This document shows positions 1 to 9,879 of a DNA stretch of 64,000 nt, piece after piece. The notes under the pieces were generated by a model. It was not told the DNA's origin, ran no database searches, and worked only from the letters and a program-made list of their open reading frames with translations. The DNA comes from Delphinapterus leucas (taxonomy: Eukaryota; Chordata; Mammalia; Artiodactyla; Monodontidae). How positions within the stretch are numbered: the first letter of the stretch is position 1; each line of letters starts with the position of its first letter. A program made the position numbers and the translations under genes. The stretch is taken from NCBI RefSeq assembly GCF_002288925.2, contig NW_022097999.1:14606654-14670653 (forward strand), written 5' to 3'.

Positions 1-1375
1 TTTGAGTGTTCATTTCTTGTTGCCTCTGCCACCAGACTGTAAGATCAATGTGTGTGCAGGCCGTCTTAGTTTGGGATTCCCCCAAAACAGAGCCTGAGAC
101 AAGGACTTCAGTGCAAATATTTTATTTGGGAGGTGATCCCAGAATGTACTGTGATGGATGGAGGAAGGTAAATGGGGAAAGAGGGAATTTAGAAAAGGAA
201 CTGCTAATCGGGGGGTTACTGCTGTGGGAGCTCGAACTCAGTCTTGTTGGGGAGCCTCTGAGAGTTTGTAGAACCCATCTTAGAATTGTCTCCCAAATGG
301 CCAAGGAAGCTGGGATGTTGATTCATCAACTCTCATGCTTTGTTGGTTGAGGGTTACTCCTGGGGTGTTAAGGCTGGCCTGCCCATGGCTGGGGGGAATC
401 TGCTCCCCTAGTTGGAAAATGCATTCCGGCAAAGTGATGCGGGAATAGTAGATATGAGTGGGAATGGCTAGAGGCAGCCTCGAGGGTGGGCTGAGGGTGT
501 GTAGGTGGGGGACTCACAGCATGTGCACCTCTATACTCAGCCCATAGCCCGCTGTCTTGGATGGACATGGTCAGCAGTCCGTGAACGTTTGTGGAATGAC
601 TCCACGGGCAGGGGACTGTCTTCAGATGACAGTCGCTTCACAGAGCAGAAAACGCTGGAGCTGAGTGAGCCCTTGGAGAAACCTCACATCCAGCATTTCC
701 CAAACTGTACCGTGCCCTTGGATAAAAGGACTCCATGGACATTAGGTTTGGGACCTACTGTGGAAAAACACAATCTGTATTAACACAATGTTCTGAGAAA
801 TCTTGCAAGAAAGAAATCTGTTTAACTCAATATTTCCCAATCACTTTCGTTGCTAAAACTTGTTTCATTTTAAATTGAAACATCGCCCTGCCCCAACCCT
901 TTCGGGAGCTGTGGCTGATCCAAGGCCCTCACTGGTCAGTGGAAGGTGGAGGTCCTGAGAGGGGAGGGTACTTTCCCAGCACTGGGCACCCAGGTTTGTT
1001 GACTTCCACCCAGACCTTTGCTCTGTGATGGGATTATACTCCTCACCTCTCTCCACCCTGCTTCTTGATCTCCCAAGTTGCAGCCTCCGTAGCAACATTA
1101 GTAGCACCCCAAGTTCTAGGGTGGATCCTAGCAGACCATTGCTCATCTGTCAGCTCACCACACCTGCAGGCCTGGATTTTCCCAAGTGGTTTGGGGGAAA
1201 ATTCCCTTCGCTGTAGGGTGGGGCTAGGCTCAGGCCTGAAGTAGGGACTGGGAGAGCCGGAGAGGGCAGGAGGCCTGAAGCCGGCTGGGAAATTTCAGAT
1301 ATGTTTACCCTACACTTAGGCTGAGTCTCAATTTTTTTACATTGAACATTTTGGTAACTGTCTGCTCTTAAACTA
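1..1375. other. Unassigned sequence
   Basis: No exon, RNA gene or confidently named repeat is visible. The first 200 bases, around 65-160 (a run near cccccaaaacagagcctga and then tttatttgggaggtgatccc), resemble an LTR-type old repeat I have seen elsewhere, but I cannot name it. The rest is mixed composition. Open frames here are short, lack splice-site context and show no recognisable protein. Confidence 0.5.
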
Positions 1376-1379
1376 AATG

Positions 1380-1510
1380 GAAAATTATCCTTCTCCCACT
1401 GCGATGGCAGCTCCCTCAGATGTTTTGAATAAAAAAAATCTATCATTTTAATGCAGACAGCTCGGCTAATAAAAATGATCTGTGCCATTAATAATTATCC
1501 TACAAATACA
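1380..1510. promoter_or_regulatory. Candidate conserved non-coding block (AT-rich, TAAT words)
   Basis: An AT-rich island in otherwise GC-moderate DNA. It holds several homeodomain-type cores (taataaaaat, attaataattat) and no match to a repeat family I know. Unlike neighbouring decayed repeats it has no poly-A, target duplication or MIR/L2 core word. The call is an inference from composition and lack of repeat identity; conservation was not measured. Confidence 0.3.
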
Positions 1511-1514
1511 ATGC

Positions 1515-2050
1515 AAACCAGCAGAGAGGCCTGCAGGGGCGCCCCCTGCTGCCTGGAGCGGTTCCTCCTTGGGCCCTGGCAGGGTGGGATGGCCCAGCAT
1601 CTGTGGGAGAACAGGTGAGGGTTAAGGACGGAGGAACCCTGGAATTCATAAAGACCAGCACCAGGCAGACCAACAGAGGGTCTGGGCAGGCCTACAGCTT
1701 GGGTCTGCGGAGTGATAGAGCAGGAAGGGGCAACAGAGGTAATATATCCCACTGGGGGCTTATTGATATTAATGATAATTACTGGCCTTTCCCCAGCTTG
1801 TGCCACGTAACCTGCAAACCAGAAACTACAAACCACATCACCCAGTCCCTCTGCATGGCCCTGCAGGAAAGGCAGCTGGAGGGTCTCAACCAGGAGTTGT
1901 AGCCTCAAGTGACTTTGGAGGCCAGACATGTAATATAAATGTATGGAGCTTCACAGGTATGGAAAAAACAGCACTGGAGGCCTTTGGTAAACTGGAAGAT
2001 GCACTTCTCACCTAAAAACATTTGAATAAAAAAAAAGTTAAACACAGACT
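1515..2050. other. Unassigned sequence with AT-rich patch
   Basis: Nothing recognisable as gene or repeat. A small AT-rich patch at about 1741-1790 carries gatattaatgataattact, another homeodomain-like cluster. A short A-run lies near 2027-2037. Confidence 0.4.
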
Positions 2051-2054
2051 AGGC

Positions 2055-2112
2055 AAATTAAATATGTTGCAGGTTGGGTTTGGCTGTGGGCCATAGGTTT
2101 GAGAACCTGGTT
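2055..2112. mobile_element. Possible hAT/Charlie-type (MER1-like) terminal fragment
   Basis: The words ggtttggctgtgggccata followed by a 'gagaacctgg' end resemble the terminal part of a hAT-Charlie non-autonomous element. Only about 55 bases are readable, so family and orientation are uncertain. Confidence 0.3.
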
Positions 2113-2114
2113 TA

Positions 2115-2515
2115 ATGAATGAATTCACCTCTCCCCCTGAATAGCACCCCCCAAGGCCCTTCCCCCCACAGTGCTAAGCTTTGGTAGCCAGCAGAGGACT
2201 GGGTGGGTTCCACACTCTCCCAAGCTGTATATGTACAGAGGGATGTGCTGGGACCGCCCTCCCCAGAGCCTTGGGACGGTCTGCGCCTCTGCATTCCAGC
2301 TGTGGACTGAGACGCCCGCCGATGGAGCTGACACCAGGCTGGCATGGGAGACAGGTGATAATGATCTCAGAAACAGAGCCTGAGGTTTCCCAAATTCTGA
2401 GTCTTTCAAGGCAATTCGATCCTTGAGTTGGGTAGGTGGTAGAAGTGAGGAAGGAGGGAATGGGATGTCTGCTAGTTTCAAGTCCAAGTTGGGCAGAGGC
2501 CCCAGCCTCACGTGG
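2115..2515. other. Unassigned sequence
   Basis: I see no repeat or exon. Open frames on both strands overlap each other and none resembles a known protein. Confidence 0.45.
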
Positions 2516-2519
2516 CTGA

Positions 2520-2960
2520 ATGGATTAGTTAAAACTCATTCAGTGGCAAGGGACAGAAACCCAATTGGCTTAAAGAGGAAAGGAATAACAAAACAAAAAA
2601 TCCAGAAATCTTATTTTTGCCCATCTCCTGGCTCAGCGTTCCTCAGTGAGGGTTTCTTTCCCAGATGACACCCACCTCCTGGGCACAAGCTGGCTGCCAG
2701 CAGCAGCAGGCATATACCCGCCCCTCTCAGCAGCCTTAGCAGAAGGAGCAAGACCCTCCCCAGAGTACCAACCAAAGCCCTGAAGTTGAGTCTCTTTGCC
2801 TCTGATTGGCCCAGTCAGGGCACACGCCCATCTCTGAACCAATCAGTGTGGCCAGGTGATATCACACTCTGATTGGCCAGGCCTGGCTCACAGGCCCAAT
2901 CCCGGGGGGCAGGGTCAGCCCCACCCAGATCAGCTGGGGAGGACCCGTTCAGAGAAGAGG
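2520..2960. mobile_element. Ancient mammalian interspersed repeat, family unassigned, rich in CCAAT boxes
   Basis: The order of words (attcagtggcaagggacagaaac, a variable middle, then paired gattggcc and gaaccaatcagtgtggccagg) matches an old repeat found widely in placental mammals. I recall its consensus but not its name. A second, less complete copy lies at 33855-34340. Four CCAAT or ATTGG cores fall at 2805, 2839, 2872 and 2896. Such sites can bind NF-Y; binding here is not shown. Confidence 0.5.
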
Positions 2961-3023
2961 GGTGGATGGATGCTTGGAAGACTTCACCCCACAGAAGAAG
3001 AAAAGAAAAGAAGGAATTAGAGA

Positions 3024-3210
3024 TGTATTGAATGCCTCGTGTATGCCAGAGTGGTCTGCACACTGCACATACATTATCTTACCCCCACCATGTAGGTGTT
3101 CCACAGCCAGGTTACATACGGGGAAACGAGACCTGAGGAGTTTGTCACTCATGTAAGGTTGCCCAGCTGGTGGAGAAAAGGCCATGCTTTGTAGCTGGCA
3201 TTGAACAGAA
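3024..3210 (-). repeat. MIR SINE fragment
   Basis: Reads as the reverse complement of MIR: a 'gaatgcctcgtgtatgccag' start, the 'acatacattatctta' word, a decayed 'ggggaaacgagacctgagg' core and 'ttgcccagctgg'. In plus orientation MIR instead shows a 'tgtgtgacct...cctcagtttcctcatctgtaaaatggg' core; these two signatures are the basis for the MIR calls below. Confidence 0.7.
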
Positions 3211-3387
3211 GGGTCTCTGTGCAGTTTTGTGTCCCTCTGTGCTTGCTCTGATCCTGCAGACGGTCTGCTCATCGCCGTTATCCATTTTCCTACTGGGGTC
3301 TGTGCCCTTTCTTTATTGACTAGTAAGGTAAAAAATACATGGCCATAGTCAGCGGTAGGGGGTCTGTCATGAGAAGTGCATGTGACT

Positions 3388-3472
3388 GAACATCTGCCTT
3401 CCCCGTCTGACTGTGAGTTCCTAGCAGGTCAGGGATTATGTCTCACTCACCTTTGGGTCCTCAGGTTCTATC
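3388..3472 (+). repeat. L2 3-prime fragment
   Basis: The words ctgactgtgagttcctagcagg and 'cagggattatgtctcactcac' match the L2 3-prime segment 'gactgtaagctccatgagggcagggactgtgtct'. Only about 85 bases remain. Confidence 0.5.
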
Positions 3473-3474
3473 TC

Positions 3475-4105
3475 AGCTTCGGATTGGAGGAGCGAAAGGG
3501 GTCAGGAGATCTGAATTCTAGGCCTGAGTCTGCACCTCAGCCTTCTTAACCTCCCTGCTCTCCCACGGGGCACCCGAGGCACCTCTCTTGACCCCTAGGG
3601 TTCCCCAGAACAAGGTTTTAGAACAACGGGCTGGGGGCAGGATTGCTCACCAAGCGTCCTTTGGACTTTATGATCCTCTGGGCCATGCTGAGAGTTCTCC
3701 TGGTGTTAACTGTGCAATGATTGTGCATGCTGGTCTGCCTGTGAATCCCAGAACCTTCTGTGTTGGAAGCTGCTCTAGACAAGTCTTGGTTTCAGGAAAG
3801 AGTCTCAGAGGGATGCTTGTCTCCACCTGAGAAGTCCAGGAGTAGAAATGGGGGAGCCCAAGTTCCTTCTCAAACACTTCATCATATGCCCCCCAAAACT
3901 GACATTGGACTGGCCTGCATGGATCTGGGGAGGGAAGTCTGGACCCTGAAATCAGGCTGAAGGCTCCTTTCTGGGGTCATCATGCTGGTCACTCTCCGTC
4001 TAGCTGTGACAGCCACGCAGACCTATCGCTTCCAGGCGGCTCTGGAGGGACAGGCACGGGACGGAGAGAAGAGAGGCTGCCCCCACCCCACTGCCCCCTC
4101 CCAGC
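3475..4105. other. Unassigned sequence
   Basis: No gene or named repeat is visible. A pyrimidine- and purine-mixed stretch with weak MIR-like words near 3510-3560, too decayed to call. Confidence 0.4.
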
Positions 4106-4109
4106 TTCC

Positions 4110-4285
4110 CAATCACATCAGCATTTCTCTCGGCATTGTTTCCAGTCCCATTAATATTCATAAGCGACTTTTCTATTGTGTTTGCAATTTTCCAGCAGAC
4201 AGACAGGCCTGCACTCCCCCGTGTTAATAGGATGCAAAGCTCACCAACTCAGATCTTATTAGCAAATCTCCATTAGATACCGAGG
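4110..4285. promoter_or_regulatory. Candidate conserved non-coding block
   Basis: Non-repetitive, AT-enriched DNA with cattaatattcataagcg, 'ttgcaattttcc' (C/EBP-like), 'gatgcaaagc' and 'cttattagcaaatctccattag'. The density of distinct regulatory-type words and the lack of a repeat match suggest constraint. This is inference only. Confidence 0.3.
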
Positions 4286-4289
4286 CCCT

Positions 4290-5340
4290 TCTGGGCTGCC
4301 TGATAGGTGAGTTTCCACCACGGGTGACAGCCAGAGCAGGTCTTAATCCAATATGACTTTGCAATCCCCACTGCAGAGACAATCCCGAGGAGGAGCCTGG
4401 GCCGGGAGCAGATCAGGCTGAGCCCTGTTAAGGGGTGGAAGTGGAGTCGTCGGGGCGGCCAGAGCAGAGAGGCCAGTGTGGGTGGGCTGCCTCTCCTCCC
4501 ACAAAGGGGCACTTCATCAATTCCATCTTTCAATCACTTGAGCTTTCATTTATTTGACAACAGGATCACCCAGAGTGCTTCCCATGTGCTTGGCACTGGA
4601 TGGGGGCTGGGATGTGGGCGTGACCCTGACCTGCTTCCTCCCTCCGAGGTTTTCTGGGTTGGAGGCGTAGCTGCACTTATGGACAGTTGCCTGTCGCAGG
4701 TGCTGTGGAGAGAGAAGCCCAAGGTGCTTTGACCCCCCAGAAAGTTGTATTTGGCCCCCTGGGAAGTTGTATTGTCCCTGGGTCTAAGGCTCCTGTGTTG
4801 GTCAAAGAGTGGTGGGGTGCCTTGGTGACCCCCCGATAAGGGAGCTGTGTCTCATATCCCAGACCCACTTTGGCAAAATGGCTGGACTCCATTCCTTACA
4901 GAAAGGGGATCGCTGGCTGACGGGTGGCCGAGGTCATGTGCCAGTCTCTGCAGTCCAAAATGATCTGGAGCCATTCTCTGCTCATTTCAGAGTCCCAGAT
5001 CTGCCCCTGACCCCCTCCCCCGCTTCTCCACAGTCTGTAACAGTGACACTGGAAGTTGTGAGCCATCTCCAAATGCCTGGGGATAAAGAATGAAACTAAT
5101 AATATACCTGTGAGAAGTGAAAATTTCTCTCAACTCCCTCAGTTGGTTTCAAGGGTGAGGATTTTTCTCACCTACAAAGCTCTCTGTATTCTCGAAGGCA
5201 GCTGAAGCCTGGATGCTTTGCAGTCATGGGGCCTAGGAAGGGCAACTTTGGATGTCCCCCGGTAGCTAGGAGAGCTCACAGCTGAGGAGGCGGGGGTAAC
5301 AGATGGTGGATGGGCAGTGCGACTTGATTGTTGGGGACAT
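4290..5340. other. Mostly unassigned, with a possible L2 trace
   Basis: About 4540-4615 ('catttatttgacaacaggatcacccagagtgcttcccatgtgcttggcactggatggggg', broken up) could be a minus-strand L2 3-prime end. The rest shows no gene or repeat. Around 5085-5170 an AT-rich patch contains aaactaataatatacctgtg. Confidence 0.35.
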
Positions 5341-5344
5341 GATA

Positions 5345-5552
5345 TTTCTGAGTCACAGACACCTGGGTTGGAACTCTGAGTCAGCTGCTGGATAGCTGTG
5401 TGACCTCGAGCAAGCTGCAGAGTCTCTCTGAGCCACCCACAAGCTGGTTACGGGGACTAAGTGAGCTGACGCATGTAAGATGCTCGGCAATGGGCCTGCC
5501 ATATAATAGGCCCTCAATAAAGGAGAGCTATAATTACTGTTACTGTTATTTT
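5345..5552 (+). repeat. MIR SINE, nearly full length
   Basis: Shows the tRNA-related region ('cacctgggttggaactctg'), the core 'gatagctgtgtgacctcgagc', and the 3-prime end 'aataggccctcaataaa' followed by a TTACTGTTATT tail. Moderate decay. Confidence 0.8.
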
Positions 5553-5559
5553 AAGGCTA

Positions 5560-5905
5560 GCCTCGTGGGGTCCTCAGCTGGTGGACAGCTGAGCTGTTCC
5601 ATCTTCGGGAGGGTAGTTGGAGCATGGCTGCTCTGCCCTTTGACCTCAGGCTGGACAGATCCCAGGGGTGTTAGGGAGGAGATTTTGAAGCATTATTGAG
5701 CCTGGCAGCTGAGAAAGAGAAACACAGACTCCATGGAGCGGGGCATGAGACCGGCAGCTCCCAGCAGGCTTTGGGGCTGGTACACAGGGACTCTTTCAGT
5801 GGTCAGGGGTCATGCAGTCCTACCATGCAGAACAGAAGCAACAAAATGTCACAGCTGGCAGGAGCCTTGGGGCTGTCCAGGCCAACCTCATCAAAAATTT
5901 TAATA
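5560..5905. other. Unassigned sequence
   Basis: No exon or clear repeat. The end (about 5845-5895, gctggcaggagccttggggc) is faintly MIR3-like. Confidence 0.4.
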
Positions 5906-5928
5906 CCACTTTTATTAGTTTTTTTAAT

Positions 5929-6404
5929 TGCTGCTGTAACAAATTACCACAAACTTGATGTTTTAGACCAATACAAATTAATTTTCTCAGAGTTTTGAAG
6001 GCCAGAGATCCAAAATCAGTATGGTTGGCAGAAATCAAGGTGTTATCAGAGCAGTGTTTCCTCTGGGGACTCTAAGGGGAGAATCTGGTCCTGGCCTCTC
6101 CCAGCTTCTGGGGGCTGCCGTTTTCCTTGGCTCGTGGCTGTATCACTACAATCTCTGCCTCTGTGGTCACATGGGCTCCTTCTCTCCTGCCTGTGTCAAA
6201 TGTCTCTCTGTCTCCACCTTATAAGGATACCTGTGATTGCATTGAAAGCCCACCTGGTATAATCTAGGATAATATCCCCAAGGCAAGATAATTAATCCCA
6301 CCTACAAAGTCCTTTCATGTTTTTTGGCATGTAAGGTGATATTCACAGGTTCTAGGGATTAGTTCACGGATATCGTTGGGGGGAACATGATTCAACCTGC
6401 CACA
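5929..6404 (-). mobile_element. Solo LTR, MaLR/ERVL-like (MLT1-type)
   Basis: Begins tgctgctgtaacaaattacc and ends near cctgccaca, the reverse complement of a TG...CA LTR. Internal words such as 'cacctggtataatctaggataat' and 'attcacaggttctagggatta' match the family. No coding remnant is attached, so it is a solo LTR. The subfamily is not certain. Confidence 0.7.
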
Positions 6405-6429
6405 TCATTAAAAAAAATTGTTTTGAGAT

Positions 6430-6641
6430 TTTTTTTTTTTTTTTTTTTTGCAGTACGCGGGCCTCTCACTGTTGTGGCCTCTCCCGTTGCGGAGCACAGG
6501 CTCCGGACGCGCAGGCTCAGCGGCCATGGCTCATGGGCCCAGCTGCTCCGCGGCATGTGGGATCTTCCCGGACCAGGGCACGAACCCGTGTCTCCTGCGT
6601 CAGCAGGCGGACTCTCAACCACTGCGCCACCAGGGAAGCCC
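6430..6641 (-). repeat. CHR-2-type SINE (short form)
   Basis: tRNA-Glu-derived SINE in reverse: T-run, 'gcagtacgcgggcctctcac', 'ccggacgcgcaggctcagcg' and the tRNA-like head ending 'caccagggaagccc'. An 11-base duplication, tgttttgagat, flanks it at 6419-6429 and 6642-6652. It split an L1/LTR boundary. Low divergence points to a fairly recent insertion. Confidence 0.95.
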
Positions 6642-6652
6642 TGTTTTGAGAT

Positions 6653-7640
6653 AATTTTAGTCTTATGGAAGAGTTGTAAAACTAGTGTAAAGAGTTCCCA
6701 TACACCCTTTACCCGGTTCTCCCTTATGATTATCTTAAGTAATCACAGAACGTTTATCAAAATGAAGAGATTCATCTTGTTACAATACTATCAGCTAAAT
6801 TTCAGAACTTATTTGGATTTGACCAGTTTCCCCACTAATGTCCTTTTTCCTGGGTCAGGATCTGGTCTCTGATACCACATTGCATTTAGCAATTACGACT
6901 CCTTAGTCTCGACCCATCTGTGACTTTGCCTCAGTCTCTCATGGTCTTTTATGACTTTGACACTTTTGAAGGGTGCTGGTCAGTTTTTTTTGTGGGATAT
7001 TCTTCAGTTTGGGTTTGTCTGGTGTTTTCTCACGATTATGTTAAGGTTATGTGTTATCGGGATGTATTCCACAAAAGGAGGTGCTTCACCAGGGCATCAT
7101 ATGGGGGTATGTGGTGTTGACGTGTTAGCAACACATGACTAGTGACGTGAACCTTAGCCTTGGTGCAGGTGGTGTCTACTAGGATTTTCCCCTATAAATT
7201 TACTATTTTTCCCATTATAATTACTTATTATTTGGGAGGAGATACTCTGAGTTGATGCACATGTCCTATTTCTGCTTAAACTTCCGCCCACGAATTTTAG
7301 AATCCATGGATGGATCTTGTCTGTGACAATTATTACTGCGGTGTTCACTCATTCCTTCTACATTTATTACTTGGAATTCTTCTATAAGGAAGAGTTGTAT
7401 CTTTCCCCCGATTTATTTACATTTGTACGGACTCGTGAATATGTATTTTATTCTTTGGGTTAGAATTCAATACTACTGTGATTTATCTTTTTTGCTCCAC
7501 TTGTTCCAGCTTTGGTCGCGGGGAGCTTTTCAGGTGGACTCCGGTGCCTTTTTGAAATGTTCTTTCCTTCCTTTTTCTTTTCTTTCTTTCTTTCCTTCTA
7601 AGGGTTTGTGTCCCACTCTGAATATAACATGTGGCCTCAT
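6653..7640. mobile_element. Old L1 fragment (L1M-type 3-prime region)
   Basis: A long stretch with words typical of mammalian L1M 3-prime-region DNA: 'cagtttccccactaatgtcc', 'gcatttagcaattacgactcc', 'cacttttgaagggtgctggtcag', 'cagtttgggtttgtctggtg' and 'cattccttctacatttatta' (listed separately). It is heavily mutated with no reading frame left. Orientation was not fixed with confidence. Confidence 0.65.
7558..7602. repeat. Pyrimidine-rich simple repeat (TTTC/TTCC)
   Basis: Imperfect run of tttc and ttcc units at the end of the L1 fragment. Confidence 0.7.
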
Positions 7641-7759
7641 ACAGTCTTAGAAATCAGTCCCAGCCATTCTGAATATAGCCTGAAGGTTTCTGGTGGAGAA
7701 GGACTACATTTTACTTCAGAAGTGCCAGCACTTAGTTCTGGCCAAGGACATAAGACACA

Positions 7760-8230
7760 CAGGCACATCTCGGAGACGTTTCATGTCCAGGTCCAGACCA
7801 TCGCACTACAGTGAATATTGCAGTATAGTGACTCATGAATTTTTTGGTTTCCCAGTGCATATAAAAGTTATGTTTGCACTATATTGTAGTCTATTAAGTG
7901 TGCAATAGCATTATGTCTAAAAGAAATGCACATACCTTAAAGTTAAAAAATACTTTATTGCTAAAAAATGCTAACCATCCTCTGAGCCTTCCTTGAATGG
8001 TAGTAACATCGAAGGTCACCGACCACGGATCACCAAAACAAAGATAATAGTAATGAAAAAGCTTGAAATATTATGCGAATTACTAAAATGTGGCCCAGAG
8101 ACACGAGGTGAGCAAAATGCTTTTGGAAAAATGGCGCCGAGAGCCTTGGTCAGTGCAGCGTTGGCACAGACCTTCAATTTGTAAAATACTCAGTATCTAA
8201 AGCAAAGTACAATAAAACGAGGTCTGCCCG
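7760..8230. mobile_element. Tigger1-derived miniature DNA transposon
   Basis: The left terminus caggcacatctcggagac and right terminus cgaggtctgcccg form decayed inverted repeats. The inner flanks ('tttttggtttcccagtgcat', 'cacactatattgtagtctatt'-like, 'ggaaaaatggcgccgagag') match the two ends of Tigger1 (pogo/Tc1-mariner superfamily). The transposase region is missing, so this is a non-autonomous internal-deletion derivative. A TA lies at 8231-8232; the left TA appears mutated to CA. Confidence 0.85.
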
Positions 8231-8360
8231 TACTCAAAAATATGAATTTTCTCGGTTCCCTTTTTCCCTCAGTCCTCTTTCCTCCGCCATTCCTGGGTCA
8301 CTGAAGGTCTGGCCTTGTCTGCCAGAGCAACTTCCTTGGGGACAGGGCACTATCACCTTA

Positions 8361-8560
8361 GGAATGAGAGCTTTGGAATCGCATCTCTGTTCAAATCCCG
8401 TCTCCAGTGCTTCCTGTCTCTGTGACCTGGGGCAGCTGACCTACCCTCTCTGAGCCCCTGTAAAATGAGGAAGATGAACTCAACCTCAGAGGGCCAGTGT
8501 GAGGATTACAAGAGATAAGAGATGCTTGAGAAATACGGCTGTGACTGCCACAGTCTCCAT
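8361..8560 (+). repeat. MIR SINE
   Basis: Visible: 'gctttggaatcgcatctctg' head, 'ctctgtgacctggggcagctg', 'ctctgagcccctgtaaaatgag', and 'gtgaggattacaagagat'. The 3-prime tail is lost. Confidence 0.8.
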
Positions 8561-8639
8561 AATTTGTTGGAGATGAAATACCAGACAAAGGTGGGGGGAG
8601 GCTGGGATCTATGCTGGTCAGTCCTGCTTCCAGGAAAGC

Positions 8640-8765
8640 CCCAATTTTATGTATTCATTTTAAATAGAGGGGGTTTGCTCAATCTGTAACTATAAGTGAT
8701 TTAAAACAAATAAACCTGTGAGCCTTTACCTATAAATATATTTACAGGTAAGAATGAAACAGAGC
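8640..8765. promoter_or_regulatory. AT-rich block containing a 26-base palindrome
   Basis: Non-repeat AT-rich DNA. Bases 8726-8751 form an inverted repeat in which 12 of 13 pairs match (ttacctataaata / tatttacaggtaa). Each arm carries a forkhead-like word (ataaata and tgtaaata on opposite strands). Nearby are 'aaacaaataaacctg' (another forkhead-like site) and 'gggtttgctcaatctg'. Function is inferred from the motif only. Confidence 0.35.
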
Positions 8766-8865
8766 CTCCATCAGCTCACATGTCTTCTTTTTTTTGCAAG
8801 CGGGTTCCTGTGTTTTTCACATTGTCATGCCCAGGATGCTCTGGGTCCTGACATTCAGAGATTCC

Positions 8866-8935
8866 CCCCCACTGACACCCCCCACACACCTCGCTGAGTA
8901 CTCCCCACCCCCCCACCCCCCCTCCCCGGCCCCAG
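8866..8935 (-). other. C-rich tract, G-quadruplex candidate on the minus strand
   Basis: Bases 8903-8927 hold four C-runs of 4, 7, 7 and 4 separated by single bases. The minus strand is a textbook G4 motif with one-base loops, and the plus strand an i-motif. Further C-runs lie at 8866-8884. Confidence 0.7.
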
Positions 8936-8989
8936 CCCAGGGAAGGCGAGCAGAGGGCACACCAGAATAGCTTCCTTCCCAACGGGAAG

Positions 8990-9205
8990 AAAAAGCTGTT
9001 GTATTAACGACCACACTTAACATGCTTCCGTTTTAATCCCTGCTTTAAATTTGGCACAACTGTTTTTACAGTAAAGCCTGAGTTTTTAAAAATAGGGTGC
9101 TGAGGGTATTCGCTTTCTATTCAAACACAAAGAGAGCCCACTTTACTTTGTAAAAGAAAGAAAGAAGGAAAAAAATCAGTCTTTGTCTACTAGAAATTCA
9201 CAGAT
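8990..9205. other. Unassigned AT-rich sequence
   Basis: No repeat match. Holds an aaagaaagaaagaagg microsatellite stub near 9155-9172 and 'tttaaaaatagggtgctg'. Confidence 0.35.
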
Positions 9206-9269
9206 TCAAGTCAGTTGCCAGGCTGTTCAATAATGGCCTCCCCTCCCTTCCTCCACCTCCCTGTCAGCC

Positions 9270-9355
9270 TCACTCTCATTCTACAAGCATTCCTGAGCGC
9301 CTACTGCATACAAGCATTCCTGAGCGCCTACTGTATGCCAGGCATGAGATCTGGG
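9270..9355 (-). repeat. L2 3-prime fragment with internal 27-base tandem duplication
   Basis: The L2 reverse word 'gagcgcctactgtatgccaggcatgag' is present. Bases 9283-9309 and 9310-9336 are two tandem units of acaagcattcctgagcgcc... that differ at one base (26 of 27 identical). Confidence 0.75.
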
Positions 9356-9359
9356 ATGA

Positions 9360-9650
9360 GTGAGGCACATGGTGGTCCCCCAACAGGGAAAATTGACCTC
9401 CTCAGCGGCTGCAGGCTGAAGATGAGTAAGCGAGACCCAGACCCTGCAAACCGATCTTTGGAACGAGCACTTCTCAAAGCGTGGGTTCCCCCAGGTTATT
9501 TCACGTGCTCACAGACCGGCATCAAGTCTCACTGAATTGTTTGAGTGAGAAAGTTACTCTCTTGCAATCATTTTCAATCCTGATCCAGGCTGGAGAAAGT
9601 CTCTGGTGGGGGCTGGTGAATGGTTAATACCACTCTAGCCCTTGCTGCTT
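9360..9650. other. Unassigned, possible MER5-like trace
   Basis: The word acttctcaaagcgtgggttccc at about 9468 resembles a hAT MER5 terminus, but the rest does not follow. Nothing else is recognised. Confidence 0.3.
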
Positions 9651-9654
9651 TCCC

Positions 9655-9866
9655 TTTTTTTTTTTTTTTTTTTTTTGTGGGGCGGGCCCCCCCCTGCTGT
9701 GGCCTCTCCTGTTGCGGAGCACAGGCTCCGGACGCGCAGGCTCAGCGGCCATGGCTCACGGGCCCAGCCACTCCGCGGCATGTGGGATCTTCCCGGACCG
9801 GGGCACGAACCCGTGTCCCCTGCATCGGCAGGCGGACTCCCAACCACTGCGCCACCAGGGAAGCCC
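9655..9866 (-). repeat. CHR-2-type SINE (short form)
   Basis: Carries a long T-run, then the same internal words as the copy at 6430 and the same head ending 'caccagggaagccc'. Flanks share ctgctttccc (left, about 9645) and ctgctatccc (right, about 9868), an imperfect target duplication. Confidence 0.93.
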
Positions 9867-9879
9867 ACTGCTATCCCAC

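Noticed and set aside
6387..6872. 161-aa plus-strand open frame
   Set aside because: Runs through the SINE at 6430 and into L1 sequence; the protein is a repeat artefact.
9650..9866. tRNA gene in SINE heads
   Set aside because: The heads descend from tRNA-Glu but lack an intact cloverleaf and are SINE parts.
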